The notes beneath the pieces are model-generated. The model saw only the letters and a program-made list of their open reading frames with translations, was not told the DNA's origin and ran no database searches. From NCBI GenBank assembly GCA_045613305.1, contig JAZLAU010000031.1:1-64000 (forward strand): 64,000 nucleotides of DNA, in the 5' to 3' direction. Below are positions 52,190-61,845 of this stretch, piece after piece. Made by a program: the position numbers and the translations under genes. Numbering within the stretch: the stretch's first letter is position 1; each line of letters starts with the position of its first letter. Origin of the DNA: SFTJ01 sp045613305. Lineage in GTDB: Bacteria > Bacteroidota > Bacteroidia > Bacteroidales > Muribaculaceae.

Positions 52190-52741
52190 ATGAAGACAGT
52201 TAAAATGCTATTGATGTTTGCGGCGCTTATGGTGTCGTTGATTTCATGTGGTCAGAAGCAAGAGTCGCAAATTGTAGAAGTTGCAGATGAACATGGTTTT
52301 ATAGTTCAAGTGGGCGACACAGCGCCAGATTTCACTGCAAAGACGATAACAGGCGAAATTGTGAAATTGTCGGATTTGCGTGGCAAGGTGGTGATGTTGC
52401 AATTCACAGCCAGTTGGTGCCGAGTGTGCCGTGAAGAAATGCCGTTTATTGAAAGCGATATTTGGCAACAACATAAAGACAATCCAAAGTTTATGCTTAT
52501 AGGTATTGACAGAGATGAGCCTATAGAAAAGGTTGTGCATTTTGTTGAAACCATAGGGGTGACTTATCCTATGGCTTTAGACCCAGGCGCTGAGATTTTC
52601 AAGAAATATGCGCTTGAAGAGGCTGGAGTTACTCGCAATGTGCTGATTGACGAAAATGGTAAGATTATCTACACTACACGTTTGTATGACCCTGTAGAGT
52701 TTAAAGACTTTGTTAAGTTTATTGATTCTAAAGTGAACTAA
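52190..52741 (+). CDS. TlpA/ResA-like thioredoxin-fold lipoprotein
   Basis: A 183-residue exported thiol-disulfide protein. The lipobox is LISC with Cys20. The thioredoxin fold begins with VGDTAPDFTAKTITGE; the active site is SWCRVCREEMP with Cys77 and Cys80. The usual cis-Pro region is GVTRNVLIDENGK, where Thr-Arg replaces the common TP, so the canonical cis-proline is missing or shifted. It probably reduces periplasmic disulfides or belongs to the AhpC/TSA-TlpA border group. Single-gene unit with its own promoter and terminator. Confidence 0.88.
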   Translation: MKTVKMLLMFAALMVSLISCGQKQESQIVEVADEHGFIVQVGDTAPDFTAKTITGEIVKLSDLRGKVVMLQFTASWCRVCREEMPFIESDIWQQHKDNPKFMLIGIDRDEPIEKVVHFVETIGVTYPMALDPGAEIFKKYALEEAGVTRNVLIDENGKIIYTTRLYDPVEFKDFVKFIDSKVN

Positions 52742-52762
52742 AGATCTGTAAAACTATATGTT

Positions 52763-52790
52763 GAGGAGGACGATTAGTCCTCCTTTTTTT
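52763..52790 (+). terminator. Intrinsic terminator after the TlpA-like gene
   Basis: An eight-to-nine-base stem (52763-52771 with 52777-52785) followed by seven T. The roughly 190 bases beyond it contain only A/T-rich sequence and the next promoter. Confidence 0.85.
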
Positions 52791-52980
52791 ATGGCTCGTC
52801 TCGTTGTCGGTATATTCGCATTATTAGTGTATATTGAGGCTTTAAGTGGCCGTTAATTAAAATTAGCACACTGTAACATTTGTTAACTCAATAAAATCGC
52901 ATCTTTTGTCGATTTGCTGATTTTTGTAGGTTAATAAATGTAAATATGCATTAAATAATATGTAATTTGGGTGTAAGTAC

Positions 52981-53011
52981 ATTGTTAACTATTTAAAAAT
53001 GATTACTTTTG
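52981..53011 (+). promoter_or_regulatory. Promoter of the BadF/GlcNAc-kinase-like gene
   Basis: TACTTTTG at 53004-53011 is an exact -7 box; ATTG at 52981-52984 lies 19 bases upstream. The leader is about 30 bases. Confidence 0.55.
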
Positions 53012-53046
53012 CTGATAATCAATCAATACATGAACAATCGTAGGCG

Positions 53047-53892
53047 ATGAAGATAATTGCAGAAAGTAGCACGACAAAAACGGAATGGAGTCTTGTGGAT
53101 GGAAATGAAATTGTTTCGCATGCCATTACCGACGGATTGAATCCTTTCTTTTTGACAAGAAGGGAGATAAGTCACATTATTCGTTTGGCATTGCCTAAAG
53201 AGTTTTTCAAGCGTAGATGGGACCATATATACTTTTACGGCGCGGGATGTACGAGTGACGAAAAAAAGAAGATAATCGAATCGTCGCTTGTTGCACAATT
53301 TAAGACTCCTACCACAGTGGAGAGCGATTTGCTTGGTGCAGCAAGAGGTTTGCTTGTGAATGAGCCGGGGCTGGCATGCATTTTGGGCACAGGTTCCAAC
53401 TCGTGTTTGTATGATGGTCATAGCATAGTTAAAAACGTGCGCTCGCTGGGTTATATTCTTGGCGATGAAGGAAGTGGTGCTGCGTTGGGTAGAATATTTT
53501 TGGGCGATTGCCTGAAGAATTTAGCTCCGGCCGACTTGACATCGCTATTTTTTGAACGCTGCGGGGCTACTCCAAACACTGTTATGGATGAGGTGTATAA
53601 TAATCCGAATGCCAACCGTTCGTTGAGTGCCTATTCGTTTTTCTTGAGCGAACATTTGGACAATGAATATGTGCGAGAACTTATAAAGAACGAGTTTATG
53701 CGATTCTTTAGTCGCAATCTGTTGCAATATGATTATAAGGATTATCCTATATGTTTCGTGGGCTCTGTAGCGTGCACCTATAGCGAAATATTGTGTGAGG
53801 TGGCCGATTATTACGGGGTAGAAATTAAGAAGATAATTCAACGCTCAATGCCAGGAATTGTGCATTTTCATAATGACAATGAAGTTGAGTGA
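53047..53892 (+). CDS. BadF/BadG-type ATPase, N-acetylglucosamine-kinase-like
   Basis: A 281-residue member of the ASKHA sugar-kinase superfamily. The first phosphate motif is ESSTTKTEWSLVDG, where the Gly-Gly of canonical DGGGTKT is replaced; the second is ACILGTGSNSCLYDG; the GYILGDEGSGAALG block is typical of GlcNAc/MurNAc kinases of the BadF family. It may phosphorylate amino sugars released from cell wall or host glycans. It has its own promoter and terminator, just ahead of two amidase-like genes, which fits amino-sugar recycling, but the link is inference. Confidence 0.82.
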   Translation: MKIIAESSTTKTEWSLVDGNEIVSHAITDGLNPFFLTRREISHIIRLALPKEFFKRRWDHIYFYGAGCTSDEKKKIIESSLVAQFKTPTTVESDLLGAARGLLVNEPGLACILGTGSNSCLYDGHSIVKNVRSLGYILGDEGSGAALGRIFLGDCLKNLAPADLTSLFFERCGATPNTVMDEVYNNPNANRSLSAYSFFLSEHLDNEYVRELIKNEFMRFFSRNLLQYDYKDYPICFVGSVACTYSEILCEVADYYGVEIKKIIQRSMPGIVHFHNDNEVE

Positions 53893-53916
53893 TTAAGAAT
53901 AATAAGTAATTTATAG

Positions 53917-53947
53917 TGTCTGCTGAATTTTGGCAGACATTTTTTTT
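53917..53947 (+). terminator. Intrinsic terminator after the kinase gene
   Basis: A seven-base stem (53917-53923 with 53933-53939) followed by eight T. Confidence 0.85.
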
Positions 53948-53969
53948 ATGAGGAATAGAATATTTGTAT

Positions 53970-53977
53970 TAAATTTG
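53970..53977 (+). promoter_or_regulatory. -7 box for the first amidase paralogue
   Basis: TAAATTTG, an exact TAnnTTTG, about 60 bases before ATG 54039. No clear -33 box. Confidence 0.45.
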
Positions 53978-54038
53978 CTAAAGCGAAAAAATGTAAAAAT
54001 GCCGTAATTATTTTCGGCGTTTAAATCTAATATTGAAA

Positions 54039-57000
54039 ATGAAGAAGCATCTAATTATTTTGTCGTTATTGGCAGTTGCGTGTGTTGCAAACGGTTTTAT
54101 GCAATCATTGCAAGCGCAAACTTTGAGTGAAGAATTGGTCGATAAGGCCACTTCTGTTTTAAAGACTACAGTTCCCCCAAAGATGGGCATTGGTAGTGCT
54201 AAAGTGGTTAGTGTAGAGGCTGATGAGTCAAATCAGACTCTTACCTTTGATTGCAATAGCGTTTATGCCGATGTTCCTTTTACGGCTGCTACGGTAGAAA
54301 CCTTGAAGAAGCAATTAAAGGAAGTGTCGGGCGGCAAGTATGCCGATTATAAGGTGAATGTTACAATTAAGGGCGTGGCCATAGAGAAATATTTGCCTGA
54401 AATCGACAAAAAGTTTGCGCGCAAGCCAGGCAATTTTGTTGAAATTCAAGATGCAAATCGCCATTATGGCAAGGGCCTTGACGGCAATATCATAGCGCTA
54501 TGGCAAAGCCATGGCTGGTATTTTGAGCCAAAACTCGACCGTTGGGAATGGCAGCGTGCTCGAGTGTGGCAAACTGTAGAAGACTTGTATACTCAGTCGT
54601 ATGTGATGCCATTTTTGATGCCTATGCTTGAAAATGCTGGTGCTTATGTAATGAGTCCTCGCGAACGCGATGTGCACAACTTTGAAATCGTTGTCGACAA
54701 CGATGGCGCAAAGTCGCAATCATCGTATGCGGAAACTGTTAATGGCGAAAAATGGAAGGCAGGAAAAGAAGCAGGTTTTGCTTGGAAGCGTGACCAATAT
54801 GTGGCTTTCGAAAATCCGTTTGCAGAAGGTTCTTATCGTGAGGTGAAGGCTACAAAGAAGGCCGGTAAGGTTTCGTCGGCGCACTGGAGCGCAACGATGC
54901 CTGAAGACGGCGAATATGCTGTGTATGTGTCGTATAAGAGTTTACCAAAGAGTGTGTCTGATGCTACATACACAATCAATAGCCTATCGGGAAGCCGCAC
55001 CATAAAAGTGAATCAGCGCATGGGTGGAGGCACCTGGATTTATTTGGGCCATTACCCGCTAAAGAAAGGCGAAAATAAAGACGTGGTAGTGCTAACCAAC
55101 TTGTCGAAACAGAAGGGTGTAGTGACAGCCGACGCTGTGAAGATAGGTGGCGGTATGGGCAACGTGGCACGTCGCGTAGAGAAACCTGCCGAAGGCCAAA
55201 AGGTGAACTATAGCTACAACCCAGAAATCGATTATCACTATAAATTGAGTAAGTATCCAAGATTTACTGAAGGCTCACGCTATTGGTTGCAATGGGCAGG
55301 TGCTCCAGACTCGGTTTATACAAAATCGAAGTTGTATAACGACTATAATGATGACTATCAAAGCCGTGCTGAGTGGGTTAACTGGTTGGCCGGCGGCTCT
55401 GAAGTATTGCCAGAACGTGAAGGCTTGAATATTCCGGTTGATTTGTCGTTTGCATTTCATAGCGATGCGGGTACTACGCTTAACGACAGCATTATAGGTA
55501 CATTGGGTATTTATATGACTAAGGAATTTGGCGACTATGCCAACGGTACACCAAGAATCTATTCTCGCTTGCTGACAAATGCCATCTCTACTCATATTGT
55601 GAACGATGTCAGGGCAGAGTTTGAACCAAATTGGACTCGTCGTGGCATGTGGGATAAGTCGTATTATGAAGCAAGAGTGCCCGAAGTGCCATGTATGCTT
55701 CTTGAGTTACTGTCGCACCAGAATTTTGCTGACATGAAATATGGTTTGGACCCATCGTTCCGTTTCACCGTGAGTCGTGCCATTTACAAAGGTATGCTTG
55801 AATTCTTGGCAAATCGTGACGGCCGCGATTATGTGGTGCAACCTCTTCCGGTGAATTCGTTTGCTATAGTTTCAACCGGTGACAATGCCTTTAAATTGAT
55901 GTGGAAGCCTACTGCCGATAAGCAAGTGGCAGGTGGAGCGATGCCTACAAAATATATAGTGGAAGAAAGAATAGGCGGTGGCGCTTTCAAAGAAATTGCA
56001 GTGGTAGAAACACCAGAATATGCAGTTACGATAGGCGACAATGAGGTGCATAGCTATAGGATAGTTGCCTTAAATGCCGGTGGCCGCAGTTTTGCCTCGG
56101 AAACTTTGGCTTTAGGCTTGGCTCCAGAATCAAAGGGCATGGTGATGGTGGTTAATGGCTTTACGAGAGTGTCGGCGCCTGATTGGTTTGAATCGAACCG
56201 TCGTGAAGGCCAGTTGGCCGGATTTATCGACAGTAAGGACTCTGGCGTGCCTTACATAAGCGATATTTCATACGTTGGTCCGCAGTTTGAGTTCCGTCGC
56301 AGCGAACCTTGGTATGACGATGATTCGTCGGGATTCGGAGCGAGTGACACAAACTATGAAACAAAGGTGACAGCCGGCAACACATTCGACTATGCTTCGG
56401 TGCACGGAGAGTCGATTCTTGCGGCAGGCTATAGTTTTGTAAGTGCAAGTGTTAAGTCGGTTGAGGATGGTTTGTCGATGTCGGCATATCCAGTGGTGGA
56501 TTTCATTTTTGGCAAGCAGAAAGAGGTTCAGTTGGGTAGCGGAGCAATGCCAAATAGGTATAAGATATTCACCCCAGCATTGGTTGAAGCTATTAAGAAA
56601 TATACATCGGCCGGAGGAAACGTTTTGATGAGCGGTTCGTATGTGGGAGCCGACATTTGGGATAAGACTAATGCTAACGAAGACGAAAAGACTTTTGCAA
56701 AGGAAGTGTTGGGCTACAGATGGCGTATGAGTCAAGCCGAAGCGTCGGGCAAGGTGTATATGCTTGAGACTGCAAATAAGTGCTTTAAGCGCGGGTGGAT
56801 AAGTGAGTTTTGCCCAAAACCAAATGAAAAAATCTATAGTGTGGAGTCGCCTGACGGAATCTTGCCAAGTGGCAAGAACGGTATAACCATCGTGCAATAT
56901 GCCGACAATAATATGGCGGCTGGTGTTGCATGCGAAATGCAAGGCTATCGCACAGTGGTGATAGGTTTCCCTATCGAAGCATTAAAGTGTGGCGAAAGTC

Positions 57001-57047
57001 AAAAAACTCTTATGAAATCGGCACTTAATTATTTGATGAACAAGTAG
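54039..57047 (+). CDS. Secreted amidase-like protein with inserted golvesin-type domain (copy 1)
   Basis: A 1002-residue exported protein. Residues 1-27 are a signal peptide. An Amidase_3-like (N-acetylmuramoyl-L-alanine amidase) domain seems split in two: IALWQSHGWYFEP with His158 and TVEDLYTQS with Glu181, then FAFHSDAG with His474 and MLLELLSHQN with Glu556, matching the family's His, Glu, His and Glu. Between the halves, at about residues 215-390, lies a beta-rich golvesin/xanthan-lyase-like domain (DGEYAVYVSYKSLP, GGGTWIYLGHYPL). An FN3-like domain follows near 595-690, then a C-terminal domain starting MVMVVNGFTR. Predicted activity: peptidoglycan or glycopeptide amide hydrolysis in the periplasm. 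ATG 54039 is preferred to TTG 54033. Confidence 0.82.
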   Translation: MKKHLIILSLLAVACVANGFMQSLQAQTLSEELVDKATSVLKTTVPPKMGIGSAKVVSVEADESNQTLTFDCNSVYADVPFTAATVETLKKQLKEVSGGKYADYKVNVTIKGVAIEKYLPEIDKKFARKPGNFVEIQDANRHYGKGLDGNIIALWQSHGWYFEPKLDRWEWQRARVWQTVEDLYTQSYVMPFLMPMLENAGAYVMSPRERDVHNFEIVVDNDGAKSQSSYAETVNGEKWKAGKEAGFAWKRDQYVAFENPFAEGSYREVKATKKAGKVSSAHWSATMPEDGEYAVYVSYKSLPKSVSDATYTINSLSGSRTIKVNQRMGGGTWIYLGHYPLKKGENKDVVVLTNLSKQKGVVTADAVKIGGGMGNVARRVEKPAEGQKVNYSYNPEIDYHYKLSKYPRFTEGSRYWLQWAGAPDSVYTKSKLYNDYNDDYQSRAEWVNWLAGGSEVLPEREGLNIPVDLSFAFHSDAGTTLNDSIIGTLGIYMTKEFGDYANGTPRIYSRLLTNAISTHIVNDVRAEFEPNWTRRGMWDKSYYEARVPEVPCMLLELLSHQNFADMKYGLDPSFRFTVSRAIYKGMLEFLANRDGRDYVVQPLPVNSFAIVSTGDNAFKLMWKPTADKQVAGGAMPTKYIVEERIGGGAFKEIAVVETPEYAVTIGDNEVHSYRIVALNAGGRSFASETLALGLAPESKGMVMVVNGFTRVSAPDWFESNRREGQLAGFIDSKDSGVPYISDISYVGPQFEFRRSEPWYDDDSSGFGASDTNYETKVTAGNTFDYASVHGESILAAGYSFVSASVKSVEDGLSMSAYPVVDFIFGKQKEVQLGSGAMPNRYKIFTPALVEAIKKYTSAGGNVLMSGSYVGADIWDKTNANEDEKTFAKEVLGYRWRMSQAEASGKVYMLETANKCFKRGWISEFCPKPNEKIYSVESPDGILPSGKNGITIVQYADNNMAAGVACEMQGYRTVVIGFPIEALKCGESQKTLMKSALNYLMNK

Positions 57048-57069
57048 TTGGTGGTTGAAAATAAAGTTA

Positions 57070-57108
57070 CAAGCCCGGTGTTTTGAAAGAACGCCGGGCT
57101 TGTTTTTT
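57070..57108 (+). terminator. Intrinsic terminator between the two amidase paralogues
   Basis: A 13-base stem with one wobble (57070-57082 with 57090-57102) followed by six T. It separates the transcripts of the two copies. Confidence 0.88.
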
Positions 57109-57203
57109 GTGCTTAATTATCAAAAAAATGTATTCAAGTATTAAAAAATCTTTATCGCTTAAAAATTAGATGAAATCATGCTTATTTATACGAAATATTA
57201 TAT

Positions 57204-57211
57204 TATTTTTG
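57204..57211 (+). promoter_or_regulatory. -7 box for the second amidase paralogue and glycan operon
   Basis: TATTTTTG, exact TAnnTTTG, about 70 bases before ATG 57281. A -33 element is not evident. Confidence 0.45.
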
Positions 57212-57280
57212 CAGTAAGGCAAGTCGTGTAAAATACCATAACAAAGGCCTTGAAATTAAGCTTAATTGAAAACTAAACAG

Positions 57281-60200
57281 ATGAAGAATTTTGTATCGTG
57301 TCTTGCTGGCGCGGTGATGGCAGGGGCAATAGCGTTGCAGCCTGTGACGATAAGTGCCAAGCAGCTTGATGAAGCAACATTGCTTAAGGCAACAGAAGTG
57401 TTGGCCCAAAGTGTGCCTGCGAAAATGGGCATAGGTAAAGTTTCGGTTAAAAAAATCGATGCAGATAGTCGACGTAAGGTGTTGGCAATTAGTTTGAGCG
57501 ACACTTACGGTGATGTGCCTTTTAGCAAAGCCGACATAGAACTTCTGAAGAAGAATCTTAAGGATGCTGCAGGAAAGAAGTATTCAAAATATAAGGTTGC
57601 TTTAGATATTAACGGCAACGATATATCAAATTACTTGATGGGGTATAGCAAGAAGTATGCCCGCGAAAATGATGAGTTTATTACTATTCTTGACGCAAAC
57701 CACAACTATCAGCAAGGATTAAGCGGAAATGTCATAGCCCTATGGCAGAGCCACGGATGGTATTTCGAGCCAAAGATTAATCGCTGGGAATGGCAGCGAG
57801 CACGTTTGAATCAGACTGTTGAGGACCTTTACACACAATCGTATGTAATGCCGTTCTTGATGCCTATGCTTGAGAACGCAGGTGCTTATGTTATGAGTCC
57901 ACGCGACCGCGACATCCACACATTTGAGGTGCTTGTTGATAATGATGGCGGCAAGGCTCAAGCCACATATGCAGAAGCGAATGGCGCAGAATCATGGCAA
58001 GCGGGTGAAGGTGCCGGCTTTGCATGGAAAAAAGATTTTTATGTGGATTTTGAAAACCCATTTGCTGAAGGCTCATACCGAAAGGTGGCAGCAGTGAAGA
58101 AGGGTGAAAATAAGTCGGTGGCACGCTGGAGCGTAGAAATGCCAGAAGATGGCGAATATGCTGTGTATGTGTCGTACAAGACATTGCCAACAAGTGTTGA
58201 AGATGCTGTTTACACTATCAATTACCTTGACGGTAAAAAGACTATTAAGGTTAATCAACGCATGGGTGGCGGCACTTGGATATATCTTGGCCATTATCCG
58301 TTGAAGAAAGGCGTTAACAGCAACGTTGTGGAACTTTCTAATGAATCGGCTCAAAAGGGTGTAATCACAGCCGATGCAGTGAAGGTGGGCGGCGGTATGG
58401 GTAACATTGCCCGCCGAGTTAAGAAGCCTGAAGAGGGAGAAAAGGTTAAGTACGTGTATGACGAAGAGATAGATTATCCGTACATGACATCTAACTATCC
58501 ACGATTCACCGAAGGTTCACGCTATTGGTTGCAATGGGCAGGTGCTCCTGACTCTGTTTACACCAGATCGAAACTTACAAATGATTACAACGACGACTAC
58601 CAAAGTAGAGCAGAATGGGTAAACTGGCTTGCAGGCGGTTCAAAGGTGCTTCCAAAGCGTGCCGGTTTGAACATACCTGTGGATTTGGCATTTGCCTTCC
58701 ACACCGATGCCGGAATGACTCCTAATGATAGCATTGTGGGCACATTGGGCATCTACATGAGTCAGCGTTACGGCAAATATGCAGATGGTACTCCAAGAGG
58801 CTACTCTCGCTTGTTGACAAATGCTATATCGACCAATATATGTAACGATATTCGCGCACACTTTGAACCAGAATGGATGCGCCGCGGCATGTGGGACAAG
58901 TCATACTACGAAGCACGAGTTCCTGAGGTGCCAACTATGCTTCTTGAACTATTGTCGCATCAAAACTTTGCAGATATGCGCTACGGTTTGGACCCAACAT
59001 TCCGTTTCGTTGTTAGCCGTGCCATCTATAAGGGTATGCTTGAATTCATAAGCAAGCGCGATGGCCGCGATTATATGGTGCAACCGTTGCCTGTTAATTC
59101 ATTTGCGATTACCGACCAGGGTAATGGCAACTATCAGTTGTCATGGAAGCCTACTGAAGACACTCAATGCGATAATGCCAAGGCAGAACGTTATGTTGTG
59201 CTTGAGCGAGTTGGTAAGGGTGCTTTCCGTGAAGTGGCTGTGACAACAGAATTGAAACATGATGTTAAGATTGCCGACAACGAAATGCATAGTTTCAAGA
59301 TTGTGGCTATGAATCAGGGTGGTCGCAGTTTTGACTCAGAAGTGCTTGCTTTGGGCATGGCAAAGGATTCAAAGGGCACAGTGATGGTGGTTAACGGTTT
59401 TACTCGAATCTCGGCTCCTGATTCGTTTGTGATAGGCGAGGGCGACAGTTGTTATGCGGGATTTTTGCATGGCATGGACTCGGGAGTTCCGTTTAAATAC
59501 GACATTTCGCACATTGGTGCACAATTTGAATATCGCCGAAACATTCCATGGAAGGACGACGGTACAGCAGGATTTGGCGGTAGCCATTCGAATTATGAAA
59601 AAGACGTGATTGCCGGCAACACATTCGATTACCCATGCGTTCACGGCGAATCGATAATGGAAGCAGGTTATTCGTTTGTTTCGGCAAGTGTGAAGGCTGT
59701 TGAATCGGGAATTTCTTTGAACGGCTACTTTGCAGTAGACATGATTTTCGGTAAACAAAAAGAGATTGTAGTAGGCCGAGGCGCAGTGCCTAATCGCTAT
59801 AAGATTTATACACCAGAATTGATGGCTGCGCTGACAGCATACACAGCCCAAGGCGGTAATGTGATGGTGACAGGTGCAAATGTGGCAAGCGATGTTTGGG
59901 ACGGAATCTCATCGGGCGAAACTGAACAAAAATTTGCCAGCGAAGTGCTTGGATACAAGTGGCGTGTGGGGCGTGCGTCAACCGATGGCCGAGTTTATAC
60001 GGTAGCAACTCCTTATAAGCAATTGACATATGGCACAGAATATGTGTTTAGTCACACGCTTAACGACCGTTTGTACTGTGTGGAATCGCCTGACGGAGTC
60101 ATAGCAAGTGGCGAAGGTGGTTACACCGTGTTCCGATATGGCGAAAACAATATTCCTGCAGGTATTGCAAACGATAAAGGAAATTATCGCACAGTGGTGG

Positions 60201-60286
60201 CAGGTTTCCCATTTGAAACAATAGAATGTCAGTCGAGCCGCAATGTGATGATGAAACAAGTGCTTGACTTCTTCTCGAAGAAATAA
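57281..60286 (+). CDS. Secreted amidase-like protein with inserted golvesin-type domain (copy 2)
   Basis: A 1001-residue paralogue of the preceding gene, collinear over its whole length. It has a signal peptide (ending TISA), VIALWQSHGWYFEP, TVEDLYTQS, the inserted golvesin-like domain, FAFHTDAG, MLLELLSHQN, an FN3-like domain and the C-terminal domain starting MVMVVNGFTR. All four putative zinc/catalytic residues are kept in both copies, so neither looks like a decaying duplicate. The two diverge most in the N-terminal 130 residues and the last 250. Unlike copy 1 it has no terminator after it and is followed 43 bases later by the GT2 gene, so it heads the glycan operon. ATG 57281 is preferred to TTG 57266. 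Confidence 0.82.
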   Translation: MKNFVSCLAGAVMAGAIALQPVTISAKQLDEATLLKATEVLAQSVPAKMGIGKVSVKKIDADSRRKVLAISLSDTYGDVPFSKADIELLKKNLKDAAGKKYSKYKVALDINGNDISNYLMGYSKKYARENDEFITILDANHNYQQGLSGNVIALWQSHGWYFEPKINRWEWQRARLNQTVEDLYTQSYVMPFLMPMLENAGAYVMSPRDRDIHTFEVLVDNDGGKAQATYAEANGAESWQAGEGAGFAWKKDFYVDFENPFAEGSYRKVAAVKKGENKSVARWSVEMPEDGEYAVYVSYKTLPTSVEDAVYTINYLDGKKTIKVNQRMGGGTWIYLGHYPLKKGVNSNVVELSNESAQKGVITADAVKVGGGMGNIARRVKKPEEGEKVKYVYDEEIDYPYMTSNYPRFTEGSRYWLQWAGAPDSVYTRSKLTNDYNDDYQSRAEWVNWLAGGSKVLPKRAGLNIPVDLAFAFHTDAGMTPNDSIVGTLGIYMSQRYGKYADGTPRGYSRLLTNAISTNICNDIRAHFEPEWMRRGMWDKSYYEARVPEVPTMLLELLSHQNFADMRYGLDPTFRFVVSRAIYKGMLEFISKRDGRDYMVQPLPVNSFAITDQGNGNYQLSWKPTEDTQCDNAKAERYVVLERVGKGAFREVAVTTELKHDVKIADNEMHSFKIVAMNQGGRSFDSEVLALGMAKDSKGTVMVVNGFTRISAPDSFVIGEGDSCYAGFLHGMDSGVPFKYDISHIGAQFEYRRNIPWKDDGTAGFGGSHSNYEKDVIAGNTFDYPCVHGESIMEAGYSFVSASVKAVESGISLNGYFAVDMIFGKQKEIVVGRGAVPNRYKIYTPELMAALTAYTAQGGNVMVTGANVASDVWDGISSGETEQKFASEVLGYKWRVGRASTDGRVYTVATPYKQLTYGTEYVFSHTLNDRLYCVESPDGVIASGEGGYTVFRYGENNIPAGIANDKGNYRTVVAGFPFETIECQSSRNVMMKQVLDFFSKK

Positions 60287-60329
60287 AAAAATAATAATTA
60301 TAAATATAAATTGACTTAAACAAAAAACT

Positions 60330-61814
60330 ATGGCACAAACAATTAATTGCTTTATCCCATTTGCTGATGCACAACAAGTGGCTGGTACAGTAGCAGAATT
60401 GAAATCTAACCCTTTGGTTAAGAAAATCTACTTGCTTCAACTTGAAGGCGTAGAAGGTAGTGTAGAAGGCTGTGAAGTAATCAAAATTGACGGATTGACT
60501 TCAAGCAAGACAATGAAGGCGATTGCAGAAAAGGCTGACAGCGACTTCGTCCTTTACTATCAAAAGTATGACAATTTGAAATTTGGTCCATTCGCATTGA
60601 ACCGCATGGTGAAAATTGCAAGTGATACTCTTAGCGGTATGGTTTACGCTGACCACTATAACGGCGACCACTATAGCGAAGAAGGTTTGCCAACAAGCAC
60701 CAAGGCTCCAGTTATCGACTACCAATTCGGTAGCCTTCGTGATGACTTCGACTTTGGTTCAGTGCTTCTATTCTGCTCAGAATGCTATAAGAAGGCAGTT
60801 GCAGCAATGAAGGCCGACTATCAATTTGCTGGTCTTTATGACTTGCGCTTGAAGTTGTCGCAATTTGCAGAACTTACTCACATCAACGAATTCCTATATA
60901 GCGATATCGAACTCGATACTCGTAAGAGCGGCGAAAAGATGTTTGACTATGTTGACCCACGTAACCGTGGCCGTCAAATCGAAATGGAACAAGCATGTAC
61001 AGAACACTTGAAGGAAATTGGTGGCTATCTTGAACCAAACTTCAAGCACATTGAATTTACTGAAACCAACTTCCCAGTTGAAGCAACAGTAATCATCCCA
61101 GTTCGTACACGCGAACGCACAATTGCTGACGCTATCAACAGCGCATTGATGCAAAAGTGTGATTTCAAGTTTAATGTGATTGTAGTAGACAACTGCTCAA
61201 CTGACCGCACAACAGAAATCATTAAGGAACAATTTGGCAACAACCCACAAGTTATCCACATGATTGTAGGTGACATAGGTGTAGGCGCATGCTGGAACCT
61301 TGCTGCTCATCACGAACAAGCAGGTAAGTTCTGTGTTCAACTTGACAGCGACGACGTATATGAAGACGAAAACACATTGTCAACAATGGTTAACGCATTC
61401 TACGAACAAAACTGCGCAATGGTGGTAGGTTCATATACATTGACCGACATCAACTGTAACATCATTCCTCCAGGCCTAGTAGACCACAGAGAATGGACAC
61501 CAGACAATGGCCGCAACAATGCTCTACGCATTAATGGTCTTGGCGCTCCACGTGCATTCTACACTCCAGTGCTTCGCGAAGTGAAACTTCCTGCAACTAA
61601 CTACGGTGAAGACTATGCACTTGGTTTGAACATGTCGCGCATTTACCAAATTGGTCGCGTTTACAAGTCGGTATATTTGTGCCGTCGTTGGGACGACAAC
61701 AGCGATGCTGCTCTTGACGTAGAAAAGATGAACCGCAACAACACCTATAAGGACCGTATCCGCACATGGGAGTTGAAGGCTCGTATTGCTATGAACAAGG
61801 CAAACAAGCAATAA
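60330..61814 (+). CDS. Cytosolic family 2 glycosyltransferase
   Basis: A 494-residue protein without signal peptide or membrane segment. The N-terminal 240 residues resemble a degenerate GT-A-like half (FVLYYQKYDNLKFGPFAL, FDFGSVLLFCS). The active GT2 domain starts near 252 with ATVIIPVRTRERTIADAI and has VDNCSTDRTTEII and the DxD site QLDSDDVYED near 338. Acceptor and donor are unknown. Codon choice (many AAC, TTC and ATC codons) resembles that of the nuo/atp genes, suggesting strong expression. It sits between the second amidase and the DUF4922 gene with no terminator on either side. Confidence 0.88.
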   Translation: MAQTINCFIPFADAQQVAGTVAELKSNPLVKKIYLLQLEGVEGSVEGCEVIKIDGLTSSKTMKAIAEKADSDFVLYYQKYDNLKFGPFALNRMVKIASDTLSGMVYADHYNGDHYSEEGLPTSTKAPVIDYQFGSLRDDFDFGSVLLFCSECYKKAVAAMKADYQFAGLYDLRLKLSQFAELTHINEFLYSDIELDTRKSGEKMFDYVDPRNRGRQIEMEQACTEHLKEIGGYLEPNFKHIEFTETNFPVEATVIIPVRTRERTIADAINSALMQKCDFKFNVIVVDNCSTDRTTEIIKEQFGNNPQVIHMIVGDIGVGACWNLAAHHEQAGKFCVQLDSDDVYEDENTLSTMVNAFYEQNCAMVVGSYTLTDINCNIIPPGLVDHREWTPDNGRNNALRINGLGAPRAFYTPVLREVKLPATNYGEDYALGLNMSRIYQIGRVYKSVYLCRRWDDNSDAALDVEKMNRNNTYKDRIRTWELKARIAMNKANKQ

Positions 61815-61845
61815 ATTAGAAATTTAAGGTATTCTCGGCAAGGAG

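Noticed and set aside
56268..56942. A 224-residue minus-strand frame inside the first amidase paralogue
   Set aside because: It is antisense to a conserved protein, and a similar frame inside the second copy follows from sequence similarity, not independent coding.
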